From Streptomyces sp. FIT100 (lineage in GTDB: Bacteria; Actinomycetota; Actinomycetes; Streptomycetales; Streptomycetaceae): a stretch of 64,000 nt of DNA. Position numbers and translations under genes: made by a program. Shown piece after piece: positions 23,750 through 32,543 of this stretch (position 1 is the first letter of the stretch; every line of letters begins with the position of its first letter). The DNA is taken from the NCBI RefSeq assembly GCF_024584805.1, contig NZ_CP075715.1:4040526-4104525 (forward strand), read 5' to 3'. Below the pieces are notes generated by a model, which was not told the origin of the DNA, searched no databases, and saw only the letters and a program-made list of their open reading frames with translations.

Positions 23750-24649
23750 TCAGCCCAGCCGCTTGAAGCCGTAGTCCATCAGCTTCTTCGCGTCAGTGGT
23801 GCGCTGCGTCGAGGAGGTGGAGGCGAGGACGGTGCCGATGACCGTCTTGCCGTTCCGGGTCGCCGCGAAGACCAGGCAGTACTTGGCCTGGGGGCCGGAG
23901 CCGGTCTTCACGCCGATCGCGCCGCTGTAGGTGCCCAGCAGCGTGTTGGTGTTGGTCCACGTCGGCATAGTGCGGGTGCCGCCGGTCTTCGTCGTGGTCT
24001 TGGCCGTGTACGACTTCGTCTTCACGATGGCGCGGAACGTGGAGTTCTTCATCGCGTTGCTGGCGAGCTTCGTCAGGTCGCGCGGCGTCGAGTAGTTCGA
24101 GCCATTGCTTATTCCGTCGAACGAGTCGAAGCGCGTGTTGCGCAGACCGAGGTCCGCGGCGGCCTTGTTCATCTTGCCGATGAAGGACTTCACGCGGGCG
24201 GCGCGGGTGGTGCCGGTGCCGAACTTGTCGGCCAGCGCGTAGGCGGCGTCGCAGCCGGACGGCAGCATCAGACCGTAGAGCAGCTGGCGGACGGTGACCT
24301 TGTCGCCGACGATCAGGCGGGCGGACGAGGCGTTCTTGGAGACGATGTAGTCGCTGTAGGCCATCTGGACCGTGACCTTGGCGTCAAGGTTGAGGTTGGG
24401 CTGCGACAGCACCACCTTCGCGGTCATGATCTTGGTGGTGGACCCGGTGGAGCGACGGGTGTCGGCGGCCTTGGTGTAAAGGGACGCCCCGGTGCTGTTG
24501 TTCATCACGTAGCCGCCCGTGGCGGCGATCGTGGGCACCGGCGGGGCCGCTGCCTGGGCCTGGCCGGCGAATGCGCTGCCGGCGAGAACGGCACCAGCGG
24601 TGAGGGTCACGGTGGCAGCGAGCCGCATGCCCTTGATACCTGTCTTCAA
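23750..24649 (-). CDS. secreted D-alanyl-D-alanine carboxypeptidase (S11 family)
   Basis: A 299-residue low-molecular-weight PBP. After a signal peptide (about 1-33, ending AGQAQA) the S11 domain has the nucleophile box STTK (about 70-73), an SxN-equivalent box SGC (131-133), and KTG (248-250). It trims the terminal D-Ala of peptidoglycan stem peptides outside the membrane. In most S11 enzymes box two ends in Asn; here it is Cys. No C-terminal amphipathic anchor is visible. Start: TTG 24649 has GGAG 8 nt upstream and gives a Lys-containing signal peptide; ATG 24628 and ATG 24691 are alternatives. Confidence 0.87.
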   Translation of the reverse strand: MKTGIKGMRLAATVTLTAGAVLAGSAFAGQAQAAAPPVPTIAATGGYVMNNSTGASLYTKAADTRRSTGSTTKIMTAKVVLSQPNLNLDAKVTVQMAYSDYIVSKNASSARLIVGDKVTVRQLLYGLMLPSGCDAAYALADKFGTGTTRAARVKSFIGKMNKAAADLGLRNTRFDSFDGISNGSNYSTPRDLTKLASNAMKNSTFRAIVKTKSYTAKTTTKTGGTRTMPTWTNTNTLLGTYSGAIGVKTGSGPQAKYCLVFAATRNGKTVIGTVLASTSSTQRTTDAKKLMDYGFKRLG

Positions 24650-24815
24650 GTTGTGTGCTCCGAAATGAGCTGATGATCCCGAATTGGTCATAGTGCGCGG
24701 GGCACATGGGAGTGCCGCACGCTGAAGAGACGCACGAGAGGTCCGGAGGGATGCACGCGTCCCGCGATTCGGACGAGATTTTTTGATGCACCCTTGTTGT
24801 ATCTATGTTGTGCGC

Positions 24816-25457
24816 ATGCCTGCCGCCCCCGCCGCCGCCGACCGCGTCTACACGCACATCAAGCAGGCGGTCCTCGACCGCCGTTACGAGGGCGGGACGC
24901 TCCTCACGGAGGGCGAGCTCGCCGAGGCCGTCGGCGTATCGCGGACCCCCGTGCGCGAGGCCCTGCTCAAGCTGGAGATGGAAGGGCTGCTCAAGCTCTA
25001 CCCGAAGAAGGGCGCCCTCGTGCTCGCCGTCTCGGCGCAGGAGATCAGGGACGTGGTCGAAACCCGGCTGCTGGTCGAGGAGTTCGCCGTACGCCAGGCC
25101 GTCCCGGCACCGCCCGCGCTGATCGCGCGGCTGGAGGAGCTCCTGGAGGAGCAGCGGTGCCGGGCCGCCGCGGGCGACCTCGCCGAGGTCGCCGTCACCG
25201 ACCGCTGCTTCCACGCCGAGATCGTCCGCCACGCCGGCAACCAGATCCTCGCGAAGCTCTACGACCAGATGCGCGACCGGCAGCTGCGCATGGGCGTCGC
25301 CGTGATGCAGGCCAGACCGGACCGGGTCGCCAAGAACATCACCGAGCACGCCGAGATCCTCGACCGGATCCGAGCGGGCGACGCCGACGGCGCCGCCGCG
25401 TGCGTACGGCAGCATCTGGGCTGGGTCAAGGTCCTGGTCCGGGGTGAGGCCGGATGA
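24816..25457 (+). CDS. GntR/FadR-family transcriptional regulator
   Basis: A 213-residue regulator. The GntR winged helix (about 8-72) contains the canonical EGELAEAVGVSRTPVREALLKLEMEGLLK region, with recognition segment GVSRTPVREAL. The C-terminal FCD domain (about 80-205) has the helix with RCFHAEIVRHAGN, which supplies metal- or ligand-binding histidines in FadR relatives. It overlaps the downstream MFS gene by ATGA, so it probably controls that transporter in response to its substrate. The ATG at 24816 fits the conserved domain start; ATG 24786 is possible. AT-rich TTGTTGTATCTATGTTG just upstream may hold the promoter or operator. Confidence 0.88.
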   Translation: MPAAPAAADRVYTHIKQAVLDRRYEGGTLLTEGELAEAVGVSRTPVREALLKLEMEGLLKLYPKKGALVLAVSAQEIRDVVETRLLVEEFAVRQAVPAPPALIARLEELLEEQRCRAAAGDLAEVAVTDRCFHAEIVRHAGNQILAKLYDQMRDRQLRMGVAVMQARPDRVAKNITEHAEILDRIRAGDADGAAACVRQHLGWVKVLVRGEAG

Positions 25458-26767
25458 GCGGCTCATCCGGGGCCCTGCCCCTCTCACTGCCGGGCGACCC
25501 GCCCGGCGGCCGCCGCGCCTACGCGGTCTGGGGCATCGGCGTCGCCGTCTACTTCGTCGCCGTGATCTTCCGTACGTCGCTGGGCGTCGCCGGACTCGAC
25601 GCCGCCGACCGCTTCGACGTCAACGCCTCCGCGCTCTCCACCTTCTCCATACTCCAGCTGCTCGTGTACGCGGGCATGCAGATACCCGTCGGCCTGATGG
25701 TCGACCGGCTCGGCACCAAGAAGGTCCTCACCCTCGGCGTCGTCCTCTTCACGGCGGGCCAGCTCGGCTTCGCGTTCTCCCCCTCGTACGGCATGGCACT
25801 CGCCTCCCGCGCGCTGCTCGGCTGCGGCGACGCGATGACCTTCATCAGCGTGCTGCGGCTCGGCGCACGCTGGTTCCCGGCGCGGCACGGGCCGCTGACG
25901 GCCCAGATCGCCGCGCTGTTCGGGATGGCCGGCAACCTCGTGTCGACGATGCTCATCGCCCGGCTGCTGCACGGCCTCGGCTGGACCGCCACGTTCGCCG
26001 GCAGCGCGATCGCCGGCGTGGTCGTCCTCGTCCTGCTGCTGCTCTTCCTCAAGGACCATCCGGAGGGGTACGAGCCCGCCCCGGCCCGGCACACCGGGGC
26101 CGCCTTCGTCCGCCGGCAGATCGCCGCGGCCTGGCGCGAGCCCGGCACCCGGCTCGGTATGTGGGTGCACTTCACCACCCAGTTCCCGGCCATGGTCTTC
26201 CTGCTGCTGTGGGGGCTGCCGTTCCTCGTCGAGGCACAGGGCCTGTCGCGTCGCACGGCGGGCGAACTGCTCACACTGGTCGTGGTCGTCAACATGGCCG
26301 TGGGGCTGGTCTACGGCCAGATCATCGCCCGGCACCACGCGGCCAGGGCCCCGCTCGCGATCGGCACCGTCGGGGCGACGGCGACGGTCTGGGCCATGAC
26401 CCTCGCCCACCCCGGCGACCAGGCGCCGATGTGGCTCCTCGTCACCCTGTGCTCGGTGCTGGGCGCCTGCGGCCCCGCCTCGATGATCGGCTTCGACTTC
26501 GCCCGCCCCGCGAACCCGCCCGAGCGGCAGGGCACGGCGTCCGGGATCGTCAACGTGGGCGGATTCACCGCCTCGATGGCGACGTTGTTCGCGGTGGGCG
26601 TGCTGCTGGACATGACCGGCGACAACTACCGGATCGCCTTCGCGTCCGTCTTCGTCCTTCAGGCGCTGGGCGTCGTGCAGATCCTGCGGCTGCGGGCGCG
26701 CACGGCGCGGCGGGAGCGCGAACGGCTGGTGGCGAGCCGGGTGGAGGCCGTGCACGTACCGGTGTGA
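25454..26767 (+). CDS. MFS transporter
   Basis: A 437-residue major facilitator with about 12 TM helices. The loop 2-3 signature reads GLMVDRLGTKKVLTLG, the variant of G-x-x-x-D-R-x-G-R-K-x used by this family, and the N half carries SRALLGCGDAMTFISVLRLG. The C half begins around residue 225 (GTRLGMWVHFTTQFPAMVF). It belongs to the anion/organic-acid or nitrate-type branch by look; the substrate is unassigned. It is translationally coupled to the GntR regulator upstream, and a repeat-rich gap follows before the convergent gene. Confidence 0.87.
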   Translation: MSGSSGALPLSLPGDPPGGRRAYAVWGIGVAVYFVAVIFRTSLGVAGLDAADRFDVNASALSTFSILQLLVYAGMQIPVGLMVDRLGTKKVLTLGVVLFTAGQLGFAFSPSYGMALASRALLGCGDAMTFISVLRLGARWFPARHGPLTAQIAALFGMAGNLVSTMLIARLLHGLGWTATFAGSAIAGVVVLVLLLLFLKDHPEGYEPAPARHTGAAFVRRQIAAAWREPGTRLGMWVHFTTQFPAMVFLLLWGLPFLVEAQGLSRRTAGELLTLVVVVNMAVGLVYGQIIARHHAARAPLAIGTVGATATVWAMTLAHPGDQAPMWLLVTLCSVLGACGPASMIGFDFARPANPPERQGTASGIVNVGGFTASMATLFAVGVLLDMTGDNYRIAFASVFVLQALGVVQILRLRARTARRERERLVASRVEAVHVPV

Positions 26768-26869
26768 CCGCCCGTGCGGCTCGGCCCCGCGCGCTCGCCC
26801 GGCGGGGCTCGGTCCGCCCGTCCGCACGGCCCTGTCTGCACGGCCCCATCCGGGCGGGCGGGCCGGGAT

Positions 26870-26921
26870 GAGGCCGTCCGGGCGAGGCCGTCCGGACTGG
26901 GCCGTCCGGACGAGGCCGACC
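26870..26921. repeat. short GC-rich direct repeats between convergent genes
   Basis: Three and a half copies of a 12-16 nt unit around GGCCGTCCGG (26870-26883, 26884-26899, 26900-26911, partial 26912-26921) sit just before the stop of the MDMPI-family gene. CCGTCCGGAC segments could also pair as a weak terminator. Confidence 0.5.
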
Positions 26922-26922
26922 G

Positions 26923-27747
26923 CTAGGGCGTGATCGCGAACGAGTCCAGGATGGCCGCCGCCAGCTCCGCGTCGCCCTCGACCTTGATCCGGTCGGCGAC
27001 GGCCGCGGGCCTGACCCGCCCCGTGGCGAGCCGTACGTACGTCTCCCAGTCCAGCGCGAACGTCACCGCAGGACCCAGCGACGGCGCTCCGTCGATCGTG
27101 CCGTGCCCGTCCGCGTCGACACGGACGGTCCGCAGGAACTCCACGGGCCCGCTGACGTCGAAGACCACGGCGGAGTTCGGCGGTGCGCCCGCGTCCTTGG
27201 CGACGACCTTCGGCAGGACCGCGAGGAAGTTGTCGCGGGCGCCGAGTGCGGCGGGGGAGTCGAGGTTGCCCGGCTTGCCGAGCGCCGTCCGCAGATCCTG
27301 CTCGTGCACCCAGACGTCGAACGCCCGCATCCGGTACGCCAGCTCCAGCGTCTGCTCGGCGCCGAGCGGAGCGCGCACCATGGTCTCGGGCGAGCGGCTC
27401 TCGTTGCGCAGCTGCCGGTTCCGCCGGATGATCGTGTACTCGAGCTCGGAGGTCATCTCGGGCGCGGTGTGGTGGCGGCGCACATCGACCTGCATCTCCA
27501 TGTAGCGCGAGAACTCACTGCGCACATGGTAGAGATCGCGGGGCAGCGTGTGGATCGGCCGGGGGTCACCGAGCATCTCGCACTCCATGCCGATGACATG
27601 CGACACGATGTCGCGCACCGACCACCCTGGGCACGGCGTTGCGCGGTTCCACTCACCCTCCGCGAGCGGCTGCACCAGCTCGGATATCGCTTCGATGGAG
27701 TGGGTCCAGGCGTCGGCGTAGGTCTGGAGACTGGGATGGACGGTCAC
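26923..27747 (-). CDS. mycothiol-dependent maleylpyruvate isomerase-like (MDMPI/DinB-fold) protein
   Basis: A 274-residue protein of the actinobacterial MDMPI_N superfamily. The four-helix bundle opens with the family segment EGEWNRATPCPGWSVRDIVSH, quoted core PCPGWSVRDIVSHV, whose His is a metal ligand. Further candidate His ligands lie in VRRHHTAPE and DVWVHEQD. A C-terminal SCP2-like domain (about 185-274) follows. The family includes mycothiol-dependent isomerases and detoxifying transferases; the substrate here is unknown. The GTG at 27747 was chosen with GAGGGG 4 nt upstream; upstream codons give a non-conserved extension. Convergent with the MFS gene. Confidence 0.78.
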   Translation of the reverse strand: MTVHPSLQTYADAWTHSIEAISELVQPLAEGEWNRATPCPGWSVRDIVSHVIGMECEMLGDPRPIHTLPRDLYHVRSEFSRYMEMQVDVRRHHTAPEMTSELEYTIIRRNRQLRNESRSPETMVRAPLGAEQTLELAYRMRAFDVWVHEQDLRTALGKPGNLDSPAALGARDNFLAVLPKVVAKDAGAPPNSAVVFDVSGPVEFLRTVRVDADGHGTIDGAPSLGPAVTFALDWETYVRLATGRVRPAAVADRIKVEGDAELAAAILDSFAITP

Positions 27748-27914
27748 GGAACCCCTCGGCGGTTGTGCGCGGGCTGGGTGCTGGGCAGCTCTGCCGGGGG
27801 TCTTGGGGGTGACCCCGGGACAGAACAGTACGCTGCCACCGGGCACCCCGGCAGTGCTTTCGTGTGACGATCGTAGGCCCGTGTTGACGACTCGAATGCC
27901 AGGACGGTGGTAGT

Positions 27915-28706
27915 GTGCGCGCCTCGCTCATTCAGATCGCAGTAGACCCGGACGAATCGGTTGATCCCCGTAGGCAGCGCGCCGCCTCGCTCGTACGCGC
28001 GCAGGCCGGCGCCGATCTCGTCGTCCTCCCCGAGCTGTGGCCCGTCGGGGCCTTCGCCTACGAGTCGTTCGCGACGGAGGCGGAACCGCTCGAAGGCCCC
28101 ACGTACGAGGCGATGGCGAAGGCGGCGAGCGACGCGGGCGTCTGGCTGCACGCGGGCTCCATCGTCGAGAGGGACGCCGACGGGGCGCTCTACAACACCT
28201 CCCTCGTCTTCTCCCCCGCCGGCGAGCTCGCCCGCGCCTACCGCAAGATCCACCGCTTCGGCTTCGACAAGGGCGAGGCGGTGCTGATGGCCGCGGGCAC
28301 CGAACTCGTCACCGTCGCCCTCCCCGACGCCACCCTCGGCCTCGCCACCTGCTACGACCTCCGCTTCCCCGAACTCTTCCGCGGCCTCGTCGACGCGGGC
28401 GCCGACACCCTCGTCATCGCCGCCGGCTGGCCCGAACGCCGCCGCGCCCACTGGACCCTCCTCGCCCGCGCCCGCGCCGTCGAGAACCAGTCCTACGTCC
28501 TCGCCGTCGGCTGCTCCGGCACCCACGGGGGCGTTCCCCAGGCCGGCCACAGCCTCGTCGTCGACCCCTGGGGCGAGGTCCTCGCGCAGGCCGGCCCGGA
28601 CGAGGAGATCCTCACGGTCGACCTCGACCCCACGAAGCCGGCCGAGACCCGCGACCAGTTCCCGGCCCTGAAGGACCGCGTCCTGGGCCTCCCGACCCCT
28701 CGGTGA
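27915..28706 (+). CDS. carbon-nitrogen (nitrilase-superfamily) hydrolase
   Basis: A 263-residue omega-amidase/nitrilase-type enzyme. The catalytic triad is visible: Glu at about 40 in VVLPELWPVG, Lys in AYRKIHRFGF at about 111, and Cys in LATCYDLRFPELF at about 146. Family members hydrolyse amides such as 2-oxoglutaramate or carbamoyl compounds. The GTG at 27915 begins the conserved beta strand (ASLIQIAVD). It is divergent from the MDMPI gene, with a 167-nt promoter gap. It ends 135 nt before the thioredoxin/NHL gene. Confidence 0.88.
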   Translation: MRASLIQIAVDPDESVDPRRQRAASLVRAQAGADLVVLPELWPVGAFAYESFATEAEPLEGPTYEAMAKAASDAGVWLHAGSIVERDADGALYNTSLVFSPAGELARAYRKIHRFGFDKGEAVLMAAGTELVTVALPDATLGLATCYDLRFPELFRGLVDAGADTLVIAAGWPERRRAHWTLLARARAVENQSYVLAVGCSGTHGGVPQAGHSLVVDPWGEVLAQAGPDEEILTVDLDPTKPAETRDQFPALKDRVLGLPTPR

Positions 28707-28841
28707 CCACGGGGCGCGGGCGACCTCACCGAGTCCGTGGGCCCGTGGCGGAGTACACCGCCGTCCACGGCAAGAAGGCACCGCGGTCCTGCTGACCCCG
28801 CAGGTCGGCCGGTGCTCATGGGCGGATGGCAAGCTTGAAGC

Positions 28842-30686
28842 ATGAACGATGCTGCCCCGGCGCCCACCCCCGCCCCCGCACCCCGCAAGCGTGCCCGTGT
28901 CCGTGCCCCCGAGCTGATCGGCAAGGGCGGCTGGATCAATACCGGTGGGAAGGACCTGAAGCTCGCCGACTTCCGAGGTCGCACATTGATCTTGGATTTT
29001 TGGACCTTCTGCTGCATCAACTGCCTGCACGTCCTGGACGAGCTGCGCGAGTTGGAGGAGAAGCACCGGGACACCCTGGTGATCGTCGGGGTGCACTCGC
29101 CGAAGTTCGTGCACGAGGCCGATCACCAGGCCGTCGTCGACGCCGTGGAGCGGTACGAGGTGCACCACCCCGTGCTCGACGACCCCGAGCTCGCGACCTG
29201 GAAGCAGTACGCCGTGCGGGCGTGGCCGACGCTGGTCGTCATCGACCCCGAGGGGTACGTCGTCGCGCAGCACGCGGGCGAGGGGCATGCGCACGCCATC
29301 GAGCGGCTCGTGGAGGAGCTGGAGGTGGAGCACGGGGCGAAGGGGACGCTGCGGCGCGGCGACGGGCCGTACGTGCCGCCGGAGCCGGCCGCGACCGATC
29401 TGCGGTTTCCGGGGAAGGCCGTCGTGCTGCCGTCGGGGAACATCCTGGTCTCCGACTCGACCCGGCATCAGCTGGTCGAGCTGGCGGCGGACGGTGAGAC
29501 CGTGGTGCGGCGGATCGGGGACGGGGAGTTCCGGGAGCCGCAGGGGCTCGCGCTGCTGCCGGGGGGTACCTCCCAGGCCGGAGGCTCCGGGGGAGGCAAG
29601 GTGATCGTCGCCGACACGGTGAACCACGCGCTGTGCACGTACGACCCGGAGACCGGTGCGATCGAGCGGGTCGCCGGGACGGGGCGGCAGTGGTGGCAGG
29701 GGTCGCCGACGGCGGGGCCCGCCCTGGAGGTGGATCTGTCGTCGCCGTGGGACGTGGCCTGGTGGCAGGGCAGGGTGTGGATCGCGATGGCGGGCGTCCA
29801 CCAGCTGTGGACGTACGACCCGGAGAGCGGGACGGTCGGGGTGGCGGCCGGTACGACCAACGAGGGACTCGTCGACGGTCCGGCCGCCGAGGCGTGGTTC
29901 GCGCAGCCGTCCGGGCTCGCCGCCACCGATGACCGGCTGTGGATCGCCGACTCGGAGACCTCGGCGCTGCGCTGGATCGACATCGAGGGCGTCGTCCACA
30001 CCGCCGTCGGCACCGGACTGTTCGACTTCGGCCACCGGGACGGTGCCGCCGGCCAGGCGCTGCTCCAGCATCCGCTGGGCGTCACCGCGCTGCCGGACGG
30101 CTCGGTCGCGGTGGCCGACACGTACAACCACGCGCTGCGCCGCTACGACCCGGCGAGCGGTGAGGTGACGACGCTCGCCACCGATCTGCGCGAGCCGTCC
30201 GCGGCCGTGCTGGACGGTGACGAGATCGTGGTCGTCGAGTCGGCCCGGCACCGGCTGACCCGGCTGCGGCTGCCGGAGGAGGCCGTACGGGTCGAGGCGG
30301 TCGCCCATCGCACGCAGCGCGCTGCGACCGCCGTCGCCCCGGGCACGCTGCGGCTGGACGTGGTCTTCCAGGCCCCGGCCGGCCAGAAGCTGGACACGCG
30401 TTACGGCCCCTCCACCCGGCTGCTGGTCTCCTCGACGCCGCCGGAGCTGCTCGCCACCGGTGATGGCGCGGGCACGGACCTCTTCCGTGAGCTGGAGCTC
30501 GACCCCGCGGTGACGGAGGGCGTGCTGCACGTCTCGGCGATGGCGGCGTCGTGCGACGACGACCCGGCGAACGAGTACCCGGCCTGCCATGTCCACCAGC
30601 AGGACTGGGGCGTTCCGGTCCGGGTGACGGCCGAGGGCGACTCGCGGCTGGCGCTCGTGCTCGCGGGCATGGACGAGGGCGAGTAG
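28842..30686 (+). CDS. thioredoxin-like and NHL-repeat protein
   Basis: A 614-residue cytoplasmic-looking protein (no signal peptide). Residues about 25-175 are a thioredoxin/AhpC-TSA fold with the redox motif C-I-N-C at 58-61, preceded by an extra Cys (FCCINCLHVL), and the cis-Pro in VRAWPTLVVID. From about 190 several NHL-type beta-propeller blades follow (LPSGNILVSDSTRHQLVEL, then VIVADTVNHALCTYD and SVAVADTYNHALRRYD). The layout matches the NHLRC2 family of thioredoxin-propeller proteins found from bacteria to animals. The exact reaction is unknown; a redox or scaffold role is inferred. Confidence 0.87.
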   Translation: MNDAAPAPTPAPAPRKRARVRAPELIGKGGWINTGGKDLKLADFRGRTLILDFWTFCCINCLHVLDELRELEEKHRDTLVIVGVHSPKFVHEADHQAVVDAVERYEVHHPVLDDPELATWKQYAVRAWPTLVVIDPEGYVVAQHAGEGHAHAIERLVEELEVEHGAKGTLRRGDGPYVPPEPAATDLRFPGKAVVLPSGNILVSDSTRHQLVELAADGETVVRRIGDGEFREPQGLALLPGGTSQAGGSGGGKVIVADTVNHALCTYDPETGAIERVAGTGRQWWQGSPTAGPALEVDLSSPWDVAWWQGRVWIAMAGVHQLWTYDPESGTVGVAAGTTNEGLVDGPAAEAWFAQPSGLAATDDRLWIADSETSALRWIDIEGVVHTAVGTGLFDFGHRDGAAGQALLQHPLGVTALPDGSVAVADTYNHALRRYDPASGEVTTLATDLREPSAAVLDGDEIVVVESARHRLTRLRLPEEAVRVEAVAHRTQRAATAVAPGTLRLDVVFQAPAGQKLDTRYGPSTRLLVSSTPPELLATGDGAGTDLFRELELDPAVTEGVLHVSAMAASCDDDPANEYPACHVHQQDWGVPVRVTAEGDSRLALVLAGMDEGE

Positions 30687-30752
30687 GTCTTCCGACGGCC
30701 GGCACGGAAGCCCGGTACGGAGGTAAGCCCGGCCCGCAGGCCCGGCACGGAA

Positions 30753-30785
30753 ACCGGCCCCGGCCCTGTCAGGGCCGGGGCCGGT
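30753..30785. terminator. 15-bp hairpin between convergent genes
   Basis: ACCGGCCCCGGCCCT (30753-30767) pairs perfectly with 30771-30785 across a GTC loop. No T tract; serves the NHL gene and the small membrane gene opposite. Confidence 0.8.
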
Positions 30786-30816
30786 GCGGGTGTGAGTGCG
30801 GGTGCCGGACGCCGCG

Positions 30817-31047
30817 TCAGCGGGGGTAGCCGGTCGAGCGGCCCTCTTCGGTGATCGTCGGTGCGACCGGTGGCACCACCGCCCGCCGCCGTCGCGCGAT
30901 GCTGGTGAACGTGGCGACGCCGATGACGCCCACCGCCATCATGATCAGCCCGACCACGTCGAGGTTGACGCTCTCCACCTCCCAGTCGGTCGCGAAGGTG
31001 AGGATCGCTCCCGCACCGATCAGCAGGATGCAGCCTCCCAAGCCCAT
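30817..31047 (-). CDS. small membrane protein, DUF6458-like
   Basis: A 76-residue protein with two TM helices (LGGCILLIGAGAILTFAT at about 3-20 and VVGLIMMAVGVIGVATFTSI at about 31-50) and a basic, Pro-rich tail. It matches the small actinobacterial DUF6458 family, whose function is unknown. A strong ribosome site GGAGG lies 6-7 nt before ATG 31047. It stands alone, convergent with the NHL gene and downstream of the M18 aminopeptidase gene on the other side. Confidence 0.8.
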   Translation of the reverse strand: MGLGGCILLIGAGAILTFATDWEVESVNLDVVGLIMMAVGVIGVATFTSIARRRRAVVPPVAPTITEEGRSTGYPR

Positions 31048-31127
31048 GATTCACCTCCGGAATCAGCTAGGGACACCGGGTACCCCGACCCGTGGCACCT
31101 AAGCGGGGGAGGCGGGCTGACGTCGGC

Positions 31128-32465
31128 TCAGTCCTCCAGGAACGCCACCAGCGCGTTCGCCAGCAGGTACGGGTCGTCCGCCCCGCACAGCTCGCGCACG
31201 CTGTGCATCGACAGGATCGCCACACCGATGTCGACGGTGCGGATGCCGTGCCGGGCGGCGGTGATGGGGCCGATCGTCGTGCCGCACGGCATCGCGTTGT
31301 TGGAGACGAACGTCTGCCACGGCACCCCGGCGCGCTCGCACGCCGCCGCGAAGACGGCGCGGCCGCTGCCGTCGGTCGCGTACCGCTGGTTGACGTTGAC
31401 CTTGAGGATCGGGCCGCCGTTGGCGCGCGGGTGGTGCGTCGGGTCGTGGCGCTCCGCGTAGTTGGGGTGGACGGCGTGGCCGGTGTCGGAGGAGAGGCAG
31501 ACCGTGGCGGCGAAGGCGCGCGCCCGGTCCTCGTAGGTGCCGCCGCGGGCGAAGACCGAGCGCTCCAGCACGGAGCCGAGCAGCGGGCCGTCCGCGCCGG
31601 TGTCCGCCTGGGAGCCGTTCTCCTCGTGGTCGAAGGCGGCGAGCACCGGGATGTACGAGAGGTCACCGCGGGCGGACACGGCGGCGAGCGCGGCCGTGCC
31701 GGCGTGCACGGAGAGCAGGTTGTCCATCCGCGGGCCGGCCACCAGCTCGCGGTCGCGGCCGAGGTGGGCGGGCGGCTCGACGGAGTGGGTCATCAGGTCC
31801 CAGCCGGTGACCTCGCCCGCCGCGAGCCCGGTCTCCTGCTCCAGGAAGGCGATCAGGTCGCCCTCGTCGACGGAGTCGCCCAGGCCCCAGATGGGCTGCA
31901 TGTGCCGCTGCTTGTCGAGCTGGAGGCCCTTCTCGTGGATCGAGCGGTCCATGTGGATGGCGAGCTGCGGCACACGCAGCAGCGGCCGGTCGATGCTGAC
32001 GAGGCGGCTCGTGCCGTCGCGCAGCGAGAGCCGGCCGGCCAGGCCGAGGTCGCGGTCGAGCCAGGAGTTGAGCAGCGGTCCGCCGTAGATCTCGACGGCG
32101 ATCTGCCGCCAGCCGTGCGCGCCCATGTCGGGCTGCGGCTTGACCCGCAGATTGGGTGAGTCGGTGTGGGCGCCGACGATCCGGAACGGGGTGTGCGGCT
32201 CGGCGCCCTCGGGGACGTACCAGGCGATGATCGCGCCGCCCCGCAGCACGTACTTCCCGCCGCTGCCCGCGGCGGAAGCCGCTGATGTCACAGCGTCCCA
32301 GGCGTCGGCTTCCTCGACCTGCCGGAAGCCGGCCTTCTCCAGGCGCGCGGCGGCGTTGGCCACGGCGTGGTACGGCGACGGGGAGGCCGCCAGGAAGGAC
32401 ATGAGGTCGTCGGTGTGGCCGCGGTCGAAGGGGGCGGTTCCGAGGCGGGCGGGTTCGCTGCTCAT
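31128..32465 (-). CDS. M18-family aminopeptidase
   Basis: A 445-residue metallo-aminopeptidase of family M18 (aspartyl aminopeptidase/ApeB type). The metal-site segment IVGAHTDSPNLRVKP occurs at about 88-102, followed by the acidic catalytic region VLAAFDHEENGSQ with its Glu pair, and a C-terminal zinc ligand in AILSMHSVRELCG. It removes N-terminal acidic residues from peptides in the cytoplasm and is expected to be dodecameric. ATG 32465 has AAGG 8 nt upstream; GTG 32474 would overlap that site. It is separated from the acyl-CoA dehydrogenase gene upstream by a terminator hairpin. Confidence 0.92.
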   Translation of the reverse strand: MSSEPARLGTAPFDRGHTDDLMSFLAASPSPYHAVANAAARLEKAGFRQVEEADAWDAVTSAASAAGSGGKYVLRGGAIIAWYVPEGAEPHTPFRIVGAHTDSPNLRVKPQPDMGAHGWRQIAVEIYGGPLLNSWLDRDLGLAGRLSLRDGTSRLVSIDRPLLRVPQLAIHMDRSIHEKGLQLDKQRHMQPIWGLGDSVDEGDLIAFLEQETGLAAGEVTGWDLMTHSVEPPAHLGRDRELVAGPRMDNLLSVHAGTAALAAVSARGDLSYIPVLAAFDHEENGSQADTGADGPLLGSVLERSVFARGGTYEDRARAFAATVCLSSDTGHAVHPNYAERHDPTHHPRANGGPILKVNVNQRYATDGSGRAVFAAACERAGVPWQTFVSNNAMPCGTTIGPITAARHGIRTVDIGVAILSMHSVRELCGADDPYLLANALVAFLED

Positions 32466-32485
32466 GTTGCTCACCTTAACGAGGG

Positions 32486-32521
32486 ACGGGGGCCCGCTCC
32501 CGGTGAGGAGCGGGCCCCCGT
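32486..32521. terminator. 15-bp hairpin after the acyl-CoA dehydrogenase gene
   Basis: ACGGGGGCCCGCTCC (32486-32500) pairs perfectly with 32507-32521 over a 6-nt loop. It should stop minus-strand transcription from the acyl-CoA dehydrogenase gene before the M18 gene. Confidence 0.85.
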
Positions 32522-32543
32522 ACGAGGGGATGTACCAGGAGGA

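Noticed and set aside
27744..30596. A 950-codon open frame on the minus strand
   Set aside because: It is antisense to the nitrilase-family and thioredoxin/NHL genes, which have clear motifs; long antisense frames are expected at this GC3.
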